Counted from the first letter of the stretch, positions 38,271 through 47,821 are shown. The stretch: 64,000 bases of DNA from Piscibacillus sp052246295 (GCA_052246295.1 JBQQCO010000013.1), one strand, 5' to 3'. A program made the numbers and translations. The notes: generated by a model from the sequence alone, not told the origin.

Positions 38271-39158
38271 TTAGGTTTTAACTCTATTCTCCAACTTCCC
38301 AAGCCCAGTAATCTCTAGCTCAACTGTATCCCCAATCTCGAGCCACTTACCCTCTTCACCTAACTCTAAAATGCACCCAGTTCCAACCGTTCCAGACCCA
38401 ATAATATCTCCTGGATAAAGCGTGACGCCATCTGAAGCTCTTTCGATCATGTCGCCAAAGGTATAGTGAATGTCTTTGAAATTGCCTTTTGAAAGCTGAG
38501 TACCATTCACTCTTGCGACCATATCTAAATCATAACGATCACCTAGTTTATATGGCTCTAGTTCATCTTTAGTTACGATATAAGGGCCAATTGATGTCGC
38601 AAAGTCTTTTCCTTTTGCTGGTCCTAAGCCGACTTTCATTTCTTTTGCTTGTAGGTCTCTGGCTGACCAGTCATTTAAGATTGTATATCCAAAGATATAA
38701 TCCTCAGCTTCACTTGCTTTAATATTTTTGCCTTCCTTTCCAATGACACAAGCCATTTCTAACTCATAGTCTAAAGCCATACATTTAGGTGGGCGTTCTA
38801 CGTGATCTTGATGCCCAGAGACGACTAGGTGATTGGTGAAGTAAAAAGCTGGGATTTCATACCATGCTTCTGCCACTTCTATTCCAATTTGTTTAGCTGC
38901 GTTGACGATATGTTCTTCAAATGCCATGAAGTCTCTTATACTTGGTGGGTTCGGTAAAGGGGCTAATAGATTAACCTCTTTTAGTAAATGCGTTTTGTCT
39001 AGTTCACTTATATTTAGTTGAGACATATATTGATTATGATTTTGTATGAACTCGAGCATTGTTCTAGGGAATTCCTCACCTAAAGGATACACATGCAAGT
39101 CATCCGTTATGCCGTATTGAGTGTTCCCTTTTGGGTCTTGAAAGGTTACAAACTTCAT
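38271..39158 (-). CDS. Fumarylacetoacetate hydrolase-family protein
   Basis: The protein has 295 residues from ATG 39158 (AGAGGTGA 5 bases upstream). The FAH fold is visible in CMALDYELEMACVIGKEGKNI (metal-binding Glu residues), GYTILNDWSARDLQAKEMKVG, GPAKGKDFATSIGPYIVT and GDIIGSGTVGTGCILELG. It likely hydrolyses a C-C bond or isomerises a beta-diketo acid in an aromatic or cyclic-compound pathway. Third gene of a leftward operon after the cyclase and the symporter. Confidence 0.9.
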   Translation of the reverse strand: MKFVTFQDPKGNTQYGITDDLHVYPLGEEFPRTMLEFIQNHNQYMSQLNISELDKTHLLKEVNLLAPLPNPPSIRDFMAFEEHIVNAAKQIGIEVAEAWYEIPAFYFTNHLVVSGHQDHVERPPKCMALDYELEMACVIGKEGKNIKASEAEDYIFGYTILNDWSARDLQAKEMKVGLGPAKGKDFATSIGPYIVTKDELEPYKLGDRYDLDMVARVNGTQLSKGNFKDIHYTFGDMIERASDGVTLYPGDIIGSGTVGTGCILELGEEGKWLEIGDTVELEITGLGKLENRVKT

Positions 39159-39181
39159 CTTTTTCACCTCTATTCTAAAAT

Positions 39182-41146
39182 TTAAGCTGTCGTTGCTTTA
39201 ATCGAATTCAAGTAATTTTGACCGCTTTCATTGAGCTTGACTTTTCGTCTCCAGATGCCACTTTCATCTAAGTAACCTTGTCGGATCAATTTTGATAGAA
39301 TTACAGATACCTTTAATGAGTCGTATTCGTTCGTTTGAATAAACGTTTTGAAGTTTTCTGTGCCTTTTTCAATTTCTTTCAAGAACATAACGTCTTCGCG
39401 GGATAGTTGAGCGACTATGTCGTATGTTTCATCATGTTTAACTAGTTTTTGGCCAGCTTCTGAAATGTAGAATGTGTAGAAGCCAGGTCCTGAGTATTTT
39501 TTACGGTAAATAATTTTGTTCTGATCGAGTTTTTCTATAATTTTATTACTTACGGCTGAATCAACGCCTAACATGTCACTTACCTCTGCCATGGTGTTAT
39601 AGCCATTCGCAATGAGGGTTAACACTTCTAATCCTTTCTCGTCTAATTGATGATTCGTTGTGTCATTGCCGTTATTTTGCCAATCAGCTTGCCCGTAATA
39701 ATTCGGTGTGGTTAATAAGCTCACGATTACGGTTGCGAGTAAGGTGGTAATTAATCCAACGACACCAATATGAGTATATTGTGAAAGCACGAAGATATTT
39801 GTGAGTTCTAAGATGGTGAAGAGTGTAGTTAGACCAATACCGACGACAGCACCTGTGAAGGCACCAGCCATGGTGGTTCGCTTCCACCAGATTCCTAGTA
39901 AAACCAAGACGGAAGGTGGGCCAAGCCATGCAGTTGAGAAAGCGAATAAGAATAGTGGTCCACCTGGGTAAAAGCAGAGGACCCAAACGAGTAAACCTAA
40001 CACCATCGTGATAATTTTCGATGGAACGGTTAATTCTTTTGGTGTAGCATTCGGTCTGTAGTACTTTTGATAAATATCACGAGTTGCTGTACTTGATGCG
40101 CCAATGAGTGACGTTGTTGATGTTGAGATTGAAGCCGCTAAAGCACCTAGTAAGGCGAAAGCTGCAATCGCAATTGGAAGTCCTTTTAAAACTACCCCAA
40201 AGGCGGACATTGGACTCACATCACCGTTTGGTGCGAACGTGTCCGCAAATGCTGTACCTGCATAGAGTCCTGATAAGGTTAAGATTAAATATGGGCCAAC
40301 TGCTAAAATAATGGCTGCATAGACGAATGACTTTTTAGCCGTTGATTCACTTCTAGTAGATGATACACGTAACCAGTAATAATTGTTTCCCCAAACAAGA
40401 AAACACGCGAATAATATAATAAATGTTAGTAAACTAGGGTATTGCAGTGAGAATACTGGAAGACTACCATTCGTAATTCCAGATGTTAGATAACTCAAGT
40501 CACCTGGCCAATTATTACTGATAAAACTGAATCCACCGTAGTTGGTCATTAATCCGATCAACATTGCAGGGAGGGCGACAAGACCAATACACATTTGAAT
40601 AAAGTCGGTCATCGAGATCGCCCAGAAACCACCCACATAAGTAAAGATTAAAAACATGAGGAATATGGCACTTAACGTTGCGATGAGTGACCAACCTGTA
40701 AAGCCTGTTGTGACTAACGCCATGGATAAAACGTTGTTTGCCATAATACCTAGCAATCCGAAAATACTAGATAGTGTTATAAGTGTTCTAGTTTTCGAAT
40801 CGAACCGCATCTCTAGCCATTCTGGTAAGGTATGAGCCCCTGACCTGCGAATGTACGGGGCGAAAAGTAGACCATAGAGTGCAAGGCCACCAAATAGGTA
40901 AGCCATCCCAAAACCATACGATCCCCAAAAACCACTTTGAATCGCTAATCCAGGTCCGAGTGTAATAATGGTACCTGCGAAACCAATCGCTGCAACACCG
41001 AAAATATTATTTAGAACACCAACTTCACGTCCTGCAATAAAGTAATCATTTGAACCTGACACCCATTTCTTTGTAATCCAACCACAGATGACTAAGACGA
41101 TAATAAACAGAATAAATATAATAGAGAAAAAGCTATTAAACCCCAT
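39182..41146 (-). CDS. Sodium:solute symporter with C-terminal winged-helix extension
   Basis: The protein has 654 residues; ATG 41146 follows AGGAGGATTAAC. About 480 residues form an SSS-family transporter with roughly 13 membrane helices (NDYFIAGREVGVLNNIFGVAA, LPEWLEMRFDSKTRTLITLS, ASISTSTTSLIGASSTATRD). An additional cytoplasmic region of about 160 residues follows, with two winged-helix-like units: LEVLTLIANGYNTMAEVSDM...NKIIEKLDQNKIIYRK and FLKEIEKGTENFKTFI...VILSKLIRQGYLDE. SSS proteins normally end after the membrane core. The extension may sense or tether a regulator, or bind DNA. The gene lies between the cyclase and FAH genes, so it probably imports their substrate. Confidence 0.88.
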   Translation of the reverse strand: MGFNSFFSIIFILFIIVLVICGWITKKWVSGSNDYFIAGREVGVLNNIFGVAAIGFAGTIITLGPGLAIQSGFWGSYGFGMAYLFGGLALYGLLFAPYIRRSGAHTLPEWLEMRFDSKTRTLITLSSIFGLLGIMANNVLSMALVTTGFTGWSLIATLSAIFLMFLIFTYVGGFWAISMTDFIQMCIGLVALPAMLIGLMTNYGGFSFISNNWPGDLSYLTSGITNGSLPVFSLQYPSLLTFIILFACFLVWGNNYYWLRVSSTRSESTAKKSFVYAAIILAVGPYLILTLSGLYAGTAFADTFAPNGDVSPMSAFGVVLKGLPIAIAAFALLGALAASISTSTTSLIGASSTATRDIYQKYYRPNATPKELTVPSKIITMVLGLLVWVLCFYPGGPLFLFAFSTAWLGPPSVLVLLGIWWKRTTMAGAFTGAVVGIGLTTLFTILELTNIFVLSQYTHIGVVGLITTLLATVIVSLLTTPNYYGQADWQNNGNDTTNHQLDEKGLEVLTLIANGYNTMAEVSDMLGVDSAVSNKIIEKLDQNKIIYRKKYSGPGFYTFYISEAGQKLVKHDETYDIVAQLSREDVMFLKEIEKGTENFKTFIQTNEYDSLKVSVILSKLIRQGYLDESGIWRRKVKLNESGQNYLNSIKATTA

Positions 41147-41147
41147 G

Positions 41148-41924
41148 TTAATCCTCCTTTATAATCGCAACAGGACGTGCCCAACCTGCACTTGCGCCTT
41201 TTATTTTGACTGGGAAGACTGCGACATCAAATCCATAGCTCTGAGGTAATTGTTCTAAGTTAGCGAGTTTCTCAATCTGACAATACTCTTGGTCTTTTCC
41301 GACATAATGGGCTGCCCAAAGCACGCCATCTCTTGGATTGCTTTTATAGTCTTGTACTTGGAGGTTTAGTGGAATATCCCATCCCCAGCCATCAGTCCCC
41401 ATTACTTTGATGCCTTGGTCAATGAGCCATCTGGTAGCATCGGCTGAGACACCAGCATGTCTAAAGGCATAATGTTCTTCGTATAACTTTTTATCCGCAT
41501 CGGTTCTGACTAAGACGATGTCATAGGGGTGAAGCTCGTAATTCATCTCTTCTAATTTTTCTTGTAGATCCTCAGTTTGAATCTCATATCCTTCTGGTTT
41601 GTCACTAAAATCGAATAGAACGCCATTTCCATAGAACCATTCTAGTGGCATTTCATCAATGGTTCTGGCGCGTTCGCCTTCTGAGGTTGGCCAGTAGTGC
41701 CATGGTGCGTCCACATGCGTTCCCGTGTGAGTGGTGAGTGTGACTTGCTCGTTTGCCCAGGCTTTACTCTCAGGAAAGTCTGATGGCTCAAGACCGAGGA
41801 GGTTCGCCGCCTGTACAGCCCCTTCTTCGTGTTTCATGTACTCAATCATAGGTGGCATCGGTTCTTTAACGTCATTGTCTAGAGGTGAGCTTAAATCTAT
41901 GATGTGGAAGTTTCGATTTCCCAT
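41148..41924 (-). CDS. Cyclase-family (kynurenine formamidase/isatin hydrolase-like) protein
   Basis: The protein has 258 residues. The family's metal site is visible as THTGTHVDAPWHYWP near residues 63-77 (HxGTHxDxPxH) with MGTDGWGWDIPL near 185. These Mn/Zn enzymes hydrolyse amide bonds in N-formylkynurenine, isatin or related rings. First gene of the leftward operon; the symporter starts 1 base after its stop. Substrate unknown. Confidence 0.9.
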   Translation of the reverse strand: MGNRNFHIIDLSSPLDNDVKEPMPPMIEYMKHEEGAVQAANLLGLEPSDFPESKAWANEQVTLTTHTGTHVDAPWHYWPTSEGERARTIDEMPLEWFYGNGVLFDFSDKPEGYEIQTEDLQEKLEEMNYELHPYDIVLVRTDADKKLYEEHYAFRHAGVSADATRWLIDQGIKVMGTDGWGWDIPLNLQVQDYKSNPRDGVLWAAHYVGKDQEYCQIEKLANLEQLPQSYGFDVAVFPVKIKGASAGWARPVAIIKED

Positions 41925-41954
41925 TTTTATTCCCCTTTCAAATTTTATATAGAA

Positions 41955-41978
41955 AAAGGTTAAGGATGTTTAACCTTT
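41955..41978. promoter_or_regulatory. Inverted repeat upstream of the cyclase operon
   Basis: AAAGGTTAA-GGATGT-TTAACCTTT: perfect 9-base arms, 31 bases before the cyclase start codon, between the operon and its likely regulator gene. Candidate operator; a hairpin in the leader RNA is the alternative. Confidence 0.45.
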
Positions 41979-42115
41979 TAAAAACTTAATTTAGAGTTGA
42001 AAATTCTAAAGGGTGAAAATAGATCAGTGATTCAACATGGTAGGTCTTAATCTTAAGAAGAAGTGAGTAATAATAAAGCGCTTACATATTGTGGAGTGAA
42101 TATTTAAGTCGATAT

Positions 42116-42922
42116 TTAAAAATCATGGAGGAGTTTCTCTAAGTTTGTGCCGTATTGATCGTAAATCGGTTGTCCTATATCATTAATAATTTTATTTACA
42201 TACATATCATGTCTAATGTAGTTTAGTGTCGTTTTAATTAATGCTTTGTGACTTGAGACAACGGCATGCGGTTTATTATGTAATAATTCAATGACTATAG
42301 CTTTTTTAGAATCGACAACAATAGATAATTCGTCAGAGTGACGTTTATTTGCGACAGGTGATTGAGCATGTTTAATAGATTTCCATGGAATGTTCTTCGT
42401 TGGTTGATCAAAAGTGATTGTATTAACAGAAACACCATTATTATGCGCGAACAATAGTGAATCATATAGCTTATTTAATTCAATATTCCAGCAGCTTAGG
42501 AATATGTCTTCTTCTGAAGATTTGATAGAGCTTTTTACTGTATCTAAAGCTGCTTCGTAACCTTCAATAACAAATAATTCAGTCCAATTTAAGTTAGAAG
42601 TATGGGTAATGGTATTTAGTGAACTCTTAATCAGTGTGATGTCACTTAAGAATTCATTCTCGATGGAACTTATTAAGTCATCATAAGGTAAAGGGCTATA
42701 GTGTTTTGAAGTTGACTTTTCAGAACTATAAACGGTGAAGACATAGCCTTTGTCTAGCATTTTCTGAAGTGTTTCATATATTTTAGGGCTAGGCACACCT
42801 GATTTAACGGCTATACTGTTTCCGTTTAACGGGTGCTCTTGTAATAGAGCAATATAGACTTTTGCTTCGTACTCGGTAAAACCGAGCTTTTTTAATGTAT
42901 CAATTGTTTTTTGAATTTTCAT
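42116..42922 (-). CDS. TrmB-family transcriptional regulator
   Basis: The protein has 268 residues. The N-terminal winged helix LKKLGFTEYEAKVYIALLQE...GVPSPKIYETLQKMLDKGYV is typical of TrmB, followed by a phospholipase D-like effector domain (WTELFVIEGYEAALDTVKSS, DIFLSCWNIELNKLYDSL). TrmB proteins bind a sugar or other small ligand and control adjacent catabolic or transport genes. It lies upstream of the cyclase-symporter-FAH operon in the same orientation and is likely its regulator. Confidence 0.85.
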   Translation of the reverse strand: MKIQKTIDTLKKLGFTEYEAKVYIALLQEHPLNGNSIAVKSGVPSPKIYETLQKMLDKGYVFTVYSSEKSTSKHYSPLPYDDLISSIENEFLSDITLIKSSLNTITHTSNLNWTELFVIEGYEAALDTVKSSIKSSEEDIFLSCWNIELNKLYDSLLFAHNNGVSVNTITFDQPTKNIPWKSIKHAQSPVANKRHSDELSIVVDSKKAIVIELLHNKPHAVVSSHKALIKTTLNYIRHDMYVNKIINDIGQPIYDQYGTNLEKLLHDF

Positions 42923-43035
42923 ATTATTATCACCAACTTAATATTACTACTTAGGTAGTAGTATGTCAAACTAGTTTTAAAAAGTGGTTGTTAAATCAGT
43001 TCTAAATGTGAGTTTGGCTCAATTTGGAGATTGGT

Positions 43036-43806
43036 TTGTTACCAAGGTTAATATACATCATTCAAGCGCATAAACTATTACACCACGACTTCAAAGGAGA
43101 ACTGCCTACTATGTATGAGATCGTTGCGATGACTCAAGGGGACGTGACGGGAGATGGGATTCCAGACACTGTGTATGTGATGGGGTTTAGGGAGTCTGAT
43201 GTGTCGATTATTAGAAAGATGTCGCTTGTGATCAATGATGGAGCGACCAATCTGCTTACGAATATATATTTAGAAGAAGATATGGGCTATGATCCTGGGT
43301 TGTTTTTGGGAGATTTTACGGGCGATGGGGTGGATGATATTTTCTTAAACATTCCATCTGGTGGAAGTGGAGCGACGAGCTATAATTATATTTATTCGTT
43401 TGTGAATCAACAGGCTCGATTGCTGTTTGACTCGAATGTTTACAACGCGGAATACCCATACACTGTAACATACCAGGATAATTACAAGGTTGAAGTGGTC
43501 AGTGAGAAAAATAATACACGCTACATGATTGATTTAACTTTGCATGACCCTGAATATTTAAATGAAATCTATCATGAAGATGGTAAGTTGAAGGAACCCA
43601 TAATTGGTTGGGTGGATCCGGTTAGCGGCTTGTATCCGATTGGATATAGCTCGAGGGATCAAATCTATATGTTGTTGGCGTATCAACAAATTGCGGGTCG
43701 ATACCATGCCGACTCATTAGGGTACGTTCAGAACCGGTTGAAATGGGATGGTGAAAGGTTTGTGTTGGATTTTCAGGATGTGGGGATCTTTGGTTCGGAG
43801 AGATGA
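43036..43806 (+). CDS. FG-GAP/VCBS-repeat protein of unknown function
   Basis: The protein has 256 residues from TTG 43036, six bases after GGAG; the longer start at 43024 overlaps that site. Two calcium-binding-like loops, GDVTGDGIPDTVYV and GDFTGDGVDDIFLNI, are spaced about 55 residues apart as in FG-GAP/VCBS repeats. There is no clear signal peptide. Related Bacillaceae proteins are annotated as spore or VCBS proteins, without known function. Confidence 0.7.
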   Translation: MLPRLIYIIQAHKLLHHDFKGELPTMYEIVAMTQGDVTGDGIPDTVYVMGFRESDVSIIRKMSLVINDGATNLLTNIYLEEDMGYDPGLFLGDFTGDGVDDIFLNIPSGGSGATSYNYIYSFVNQQARLLFDSNVYNAEYPYTVTYQDNYKVEVVSEKNNTRYMIDLTLHDPEYLNEIYHEDGKLKEPIIGWVDPVSGLYPIGYSSRDQIYMLLAYQQIAGRYHADSLGYVQNRLKWDGERFVLDFQDVGIFGSER

Positions 43807-43979
43807 AGAATTATTTGAGGCAAAAACGCAACAACTTGCTTAATCTTTTAATAATTGATTTAGGCTGTTTTCTCAAAGGTTATTGTTTTTCTTGAACTAA
43901 ATTCATCATAAGGAATTTTCTGTTAAAATAGGTATATTACTTAATCGTCAGATTATTAAATTATTATGGGGGAAATAAA

Positions 43980-44438
43980 ATGAAGTTTAAATTGCTATTC
44001 TTGCTGATTTGCTCGTATTTAATTGCTTTTTCAACAAATTTTATACCATCATTGAAACATCCAGACTCAAATATGAGTATCTTCAACTTACTCGCAACAT
44101 CCTTGTTTCTAATCGCTTTAATAATATTCATTAAAAAAGCTTCATATAGTGGTAAATCTAATAAAGGATTAAAGCTATATTTAATATTTGGTTTTATATC
44201 TGGCTTAGTTGTATATGTCATTAAAATGTTTGAAGTCACTTTGATGGATTACGCTGTTTTGGATATGTTTGCATCAATTCAGTATCCATTCTATTTGCTG
44301 TTCACAACACCGTTATTTGGAGTGAATTACCTATTTGCCATAAATTATGAAACTTTTTCACTGTTGATGTCAGCAGTGTATGTCCTTGCATTCATTTTAA
44401 TAATGAGTTTTAAAAAAGTAGACACCCAAAATGTATAA
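43980..44438 (+). CDS. Four-TM membrane protein, unknown
   Basis: The protein has 152 residues; ATG 43980 follows GGGGGAA. Four hydrophobic helices (LLFLLICSYLIAFST, LLATSLFLIALIIFI, LYLIFGFISGLVVYVI, VYVLAFILIMSF). No conserved charged motif within the membrane. Function unknown. Confidence 0.65.
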   Translation: MKFKLLFLLICSYLIAFSTNFIPSLKHPDSNMSIFNLLATSLFLIALIIFIKKASYSGKSNKGLKLYLIFGFISGLVVYVIKMFEVTLMDYAVLDMFASIQYPFYLLFTTPLFGVNYLFAINYETFSLLMSAVYVLAFILIMSFKKVDTQNV

Positions 44439-44503
44439 AAAAATGTATAAACATACTTCTTGAAGAGTTCTTTCTTTATGCAGCACCTGAGGTTGTGACA
44501 TGA

Positions 44504-44846
44504 TTATGGTTTAGGTTCATTTTTATTACTACTTTTGGTCTCAAAAATAATTTGTTCTTCACCAAATCTAGTAACACGATCAATAACCGTCATTTCTAAC
44601 TTTTCTAATAATCTACAAGAGGCCACGTTCGCGGCTTGTGTTTCAGATACTAGTTTGGTAATCCCTAAATGATTAAATGCATATCGAATTATTGCATTCA
44701 CGATTTCATAGCCGTAACCTTTTCCCCACCATTCAGGCAAGAATTGATAAGAGATTTCTGTTGATTGACCATCGTGATGTGTGTCTAGGAAAGTTAGGCT
44801 AATGAATGTATCAGGCATTGTTCAAGGGCTAAAATTATAAATCTAG
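44504..44846 (-). pseudogene. RimJ/RimL-type GNAT acetyltransferase, 5'-truncated and frameshifted
   Basis: The clear part encodes FISLTFLDTHHDGQSTEISY then LPEWWGKGYGYEIVNAII and NVASCRLLEKLEM, the C-terminal two thirds of a RimJ/L-type GNAT (acetyl-CoA loop GKGYGYE). The preceding strand FIILALEQ is in another frame, one base out near 44814. The first 60-70 residues expected in the family are missing. Probably non-functional. Confidence 0.65.
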
Positions 44847-44860
44847 AATCTCGCTAAATG

Positions 44861-45073
44861 TTAAAAGAAAAGGTTATAGCCTATATATCCCAGTACTAAC
44901 AATAAAATAATGACTAGCGTTCCTTTCCAATTTAAACCTCCTACCAAATCAACCAGACTGCCGTTTTTTCCTCTTTCCCAAGAATCTTTCATTACACCAA
45001 ATGGGTTCCCTTTCCACTCTTGTTGCCTGATTCTCTCTCTTCTTTCTTCAGGTGTTTCTTTCTCATTTTTCAT
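44861..45073 (-). CDS. Small DUF6366-like membrane protein
   Basis: The protein has 70 residues from ATG 45073 (GGGAG upstream). The charged N-terminus KNEKETPEERRERIRQQEW then a DLVGGLNWKG turn and one C-terminal membrane helix (TLVIILLLVLGYIGYNLFF) match the small DUF6366 proteins of Bacillaceae. Function unknown. Confidence 0.7.
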   Translation of the reverse strand: MKNEKETPEERRERIRQQEWKGNPFGVMKDSWERGKNGSLVDLVGGLNWKGTLVIILLLVLGYIGYNLFF

Positions 45074-45282
45074 TTCGCACTCTCCCACTAAAGTAATAAT
45101 CAATGTAATCTTAGAAAAGTGTAACATCAAATTAATTTGTTTGGCTAAATATTTCGAAAATATCTATCTCAAAAGCGTCATTGGTATGCTCGACCACTGT
45201 TCAAGCCACTCCTATTCCAACTTGATTAACATTACCATAAATTGTAACATATTGTTAGGATGAATATTAGAGGAGTTTGGTT

Positions 45283-45804
45283 ATGTGGCATAATTTGTAT
45301 AAATGGTCGTTATTAATATTGGTGTTTGTCATGGTTAGTGGTGGGCTATTTATTGGAACAAATATTTACATGGATGTGAATGACGATACTAAAGAAATTG
45401 CATTGGAACAGAAAGACTATGAAACTTTAACTATTGAACCATTAAATGATGAGATTAAAGAAAATCTCAAACCGAAAAATAGAAAAGTTAAACCAGTTTC
45501 CTCAGACATCATCACGCATTCAGAATACAGAACTTTAGATGACTTTGTGAAGGGATTAAAAAAGAGTGTCAATGGAAAAACGGATCACCCATATACTGAA
45601 GAAGATTTACACTACCACATAGGATCATTTGGCACAAATTATACTAAGCATTTTCTAGCATTAACTGAAGATGCAGAGGAAGAATATTTCTTATACAAGT
45701 TATTGGAGAAAACAGAAAAGTTGTATCTGAAAAATGGTCCTTTAAGCGACGAAGAGAGAGTACAGGCATTTAATGAGTTGAAGACTTTTGTGAATCAGTA
45801 TTAA
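45283..45804 (+). CDS. Membrane-anchored protein, unknown
   Basis: The protein has 173 residues from ATG 45283 (GAGGAG 8 bases upstream). One N-terminal membrane anchor (WSLLILVFVMVSGGLFIGTNIY) is followed by a polar extracellular domain rich in Glu/Lys. No family recognised. Confidence 0.65.
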   Translation: MWHNLYKWSLLILVFVMVSGGLFIGTNIYMDVNDDTKEIALEQKDYETLTIEPLNDEIKENLKPKNRKVKPVSSDIITHSEYRTLDDFVKGLKKSVNGKTDHPYTEEDLHYHIGSFGTNYTKHFLALTEDAEEEYFLYKLLEKTEKLYLKNGPLSDEERVQAFNELKTFVNQY

Positions 45805-45857
45805 GCGAATTAGGTTATTTTAATAGATCTAGTAACACAAATGAAGGGAAAGGGACC

Positions 45858-46499
45858 ATGAGCACACTTATCAGTTATCAGTGGGAAATTTTTATTACAA
45901 TCGAGATTATATCGGTGTTGGCCTTATTGTTATTTGGGTTATTTCGGTATTATCTAGGTCAGAAAAAGACAGGTCTAATCTTAATTGTAGCTTTTCTAGG
46001 TTTAGTGCTTCTAGAAGCTGTGCTAGGGGTATTAATCTATCAAGAAACAGGAGAGTTTTCTACGTTTACTCTCATTATCTTAATCTTTGTCATATATGCG
46101 TTTACGTTTGGAATCTATGATTTTTTAAAGCTAGATCGGTGGATGAGGAAGAAGTTTGGTCAGTGGCGGGGAGTTGAACTTCTTACAGAAAAAGATTATC
46201 AAATTATGGTTCGTCAGAAAGACCCTAAGCACGTAGCTAAAGTTAATCGTCGAAGTGCCATGATTCATTTGATTATTTTCGTTATTGGGCAGTTTGTATT
46301 TTGGTCATATGGGACGAATGGTTTTGAAGAGATGGTAGGTTACTTGAAAGATTTATCTTGGTTTGAGACGGGAGATTATAGAGATTCCCCTTACCCTAAC
46401 GAAACATTGTATGGAATAGGTAGTGTTTGGATTATCGTGTTTATAGTTGATTTTATTTACTCGTGGTCATATACGATTTTTCCAAAGAAGTCATTTTAG
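45858..46499 (+). CDS. Integral membrane protein, unknown
   Basis: The protein has 213 residues with about five membrane helices in two groups separated by a basic cytoplasmic loop (LKLDRWMRKKFGQWRGVELL). AAGGGAAAGGG precedes the ATG. It resembles uncharacterised Bacillus membrane proteins; no function known. Confidence 0.7.
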   Translation: MSTLISYQWEIFITIEIISVLALLLFGLFRYYLGQKKTGLILIVAFLGLVLLEAVLGVLIYQETGEFSTFTLIILIFVIYAFTFGIYDFLKLDRWMRKKFGQWRGVELLTEKDYQIMVRQKDPKHVAKVNRRSAMIHLIIFVIGQFVFWSYGTNGFEEMVGYLKDLSWFETGDYRDSPYPNETLYGIGSVWIIVFIVDFIYSWSYTIFPKKSF

Positions 46500-46570
46500 G
46501 TAACCATGTTTACTCCCATACCTCTCCGGGTATCGTTTTATATAACTCATAAATCGATGGAGGGATTTGA

Positions 46571-47686
46571 GTGGCGCTAACGGTAAAAGAATTAACGCAG
46601 AAGATTTTAAATCATGAAAATGTGTTTATTTTAGATATTCGTAGTGAAGAGGACTTTAATGACTGGTCCATCAATGGTAAGAATGTGAGTAGCATTAATG
46701 TTCCTTTTAAAAAGCTAGAGCAAGACTATGACAATGTGAAACATCAATTCCCTGAGGATCAACCGATTTACGTTGTATGTGCAAAAGGGATTTCGTCACA
46801 GAAGGCGGTTGACTTTTTACAAAGCAAAGGGCTCGTGCAGGCGACGTACGTTGAAGGTGGCATGACGGCTTGGAGTGAGCATCTTGAGCCGGTTAAAATT
46901 GGGAACCTAACTGATGGAGGAGAGCTTTATCAGTTCATTCGAATCGGAAAAGGTTGTCTATCTTATATGGTGATGGCGAATGGTGAAGCGGCTGTTATTG
47001 ATCCCGTACGAATGACGGATACGTTTAAGTCGTTTGCGGATGATAAGAATGTGTCGATTCAATATGTGTTTGACACACACTTACATGCAGACCATATCTC
47101 TGGAGGGAAGTCGCTTGCGGATGAAGTGGGCGCGGATTATTACTTCCCAACTAAAGACGATGAAGGTCTAACATTCGATTACAAAGAGGTTCAAGATGGC
47201 ACGACGGTGAAAGTCGGCAATTCAGTTGACGTCTTGGCCTTTTATTCGCCTGGCCATACGATTGGCAGTACCAGTTATATCGTCGATGAGAAGTATTTAT
47301 TAACGGGTGATATTTTATTTATTGAATCAATTGGCCGACCTGATTTAGCGGGCAAAGCCGATGCGTGGGTGGATGACCTTCGCAAGACGCTTTATGAACG
47401 GTATAAGAAGCTTGCGGATGATCTGGTGGTATTACCTGCTCATTTCGGGGAAATGAAAGAGATTAATGACGATGGCACGGTTAAAGATACGATTAAAAAT
47501 ATTTACGAAAAGAATGATCGCCTTCAGGTTGACAGTGAAGAAGACTTTAAAAGTCTTGTGACTGATAATCTTCCGCCTCAGCCAAATAGCCATGAGGAAA
47601 TTCGTAAAACGAACATGGGTCAGAAAAATCCTGAAGAAGATGAACGCCGCGAGATGGAAGTCGGACCAAATCGTTGTGCGGTGTAA
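46571..47686 (+). CDS. Rhodanese-MBL fusion (persulfide dioxygenase-like)
   Basis: The protein has 371 residues from GTG 46571 (GGAGGG upstream). The N-terminal rhodanese domain (residues 1-105) has the active Cys in YVVCAKGISSQKAVDFLQ near 74. The MBL domain follows: FDTHLHADHISGGKSLADEV near 175, FYSPGHTIGSTSYIV near 224, LTGDILFIESIGRPDL near 242. Such fusions oxidise low-molecular-weight persulfides to sulfite and transfer sulfane sulfur (ETHE1/CstB-type). The rhodanese is N-terminal here, the reverse of the usual MBL-rhodanese order. Terminated by the hairpin at 47701. Confidence 0.85.
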   Translation: MALTVKELTQKILNHENVFILDIRSEEDFNDWSINGKNVSSINVPFKKLEQDYDNVKHQFPEDQPIYVVCAKGISSQKAVDFLQSKGLVQATYVEGGMTAWSEHLEPVKIGNLTDGGELYQFIRIGKGCLSYMVMANGEAAVIDPVRMTDTFKSFADDKNVSIQYVFDTHLHADHISGGKSLADEVGADYYFPTKDDEGLTFDYKEVQDGTTVKVGNSVDVLAFYSPGHTIGSTSYIVDEKYLLTGDILFIESIGRPDLAGKADAWVDDLRKTLYERYKKLADDLVVLPAHFGEMKEINDDGTVKDTIKNIYEKNDRLQVDSEEDFKSLVTDNLPPQPNSHEEIRKTNMGQKNPEEDERREMEVGPNRCAV

Positions 47687-47700
47687 GGTGAATAATTTTG

Positions 47701-47743
47701 AAGCACGTGGATTCTAGTTTAGAGTCCACGTGCTTTATTTTTA
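47701..47743 (+). terminator. Terminator after the rhodanese-MBL gene
   Basis: AAGCACGTGGA (47701-47711) pairs perfectly with TCCACGTGCTT (47725-47735), followed by TATTTTTAT. Confidence 0.9.
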
Positions 47744-47821
47744 TCTTATAAATGATTAGAAAATTATGTTAATATTAGTGTAAAGTCTAATTTTTAAGAT
47801 GTTTATTTAGGAGGGGGCTTT

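Noticed and set aside
44910..45263. 117-codon forward ORF
   Set aside because: It is antisense to the DUF6366-like gene, whose codon pattern, ribosome site and family match are better.
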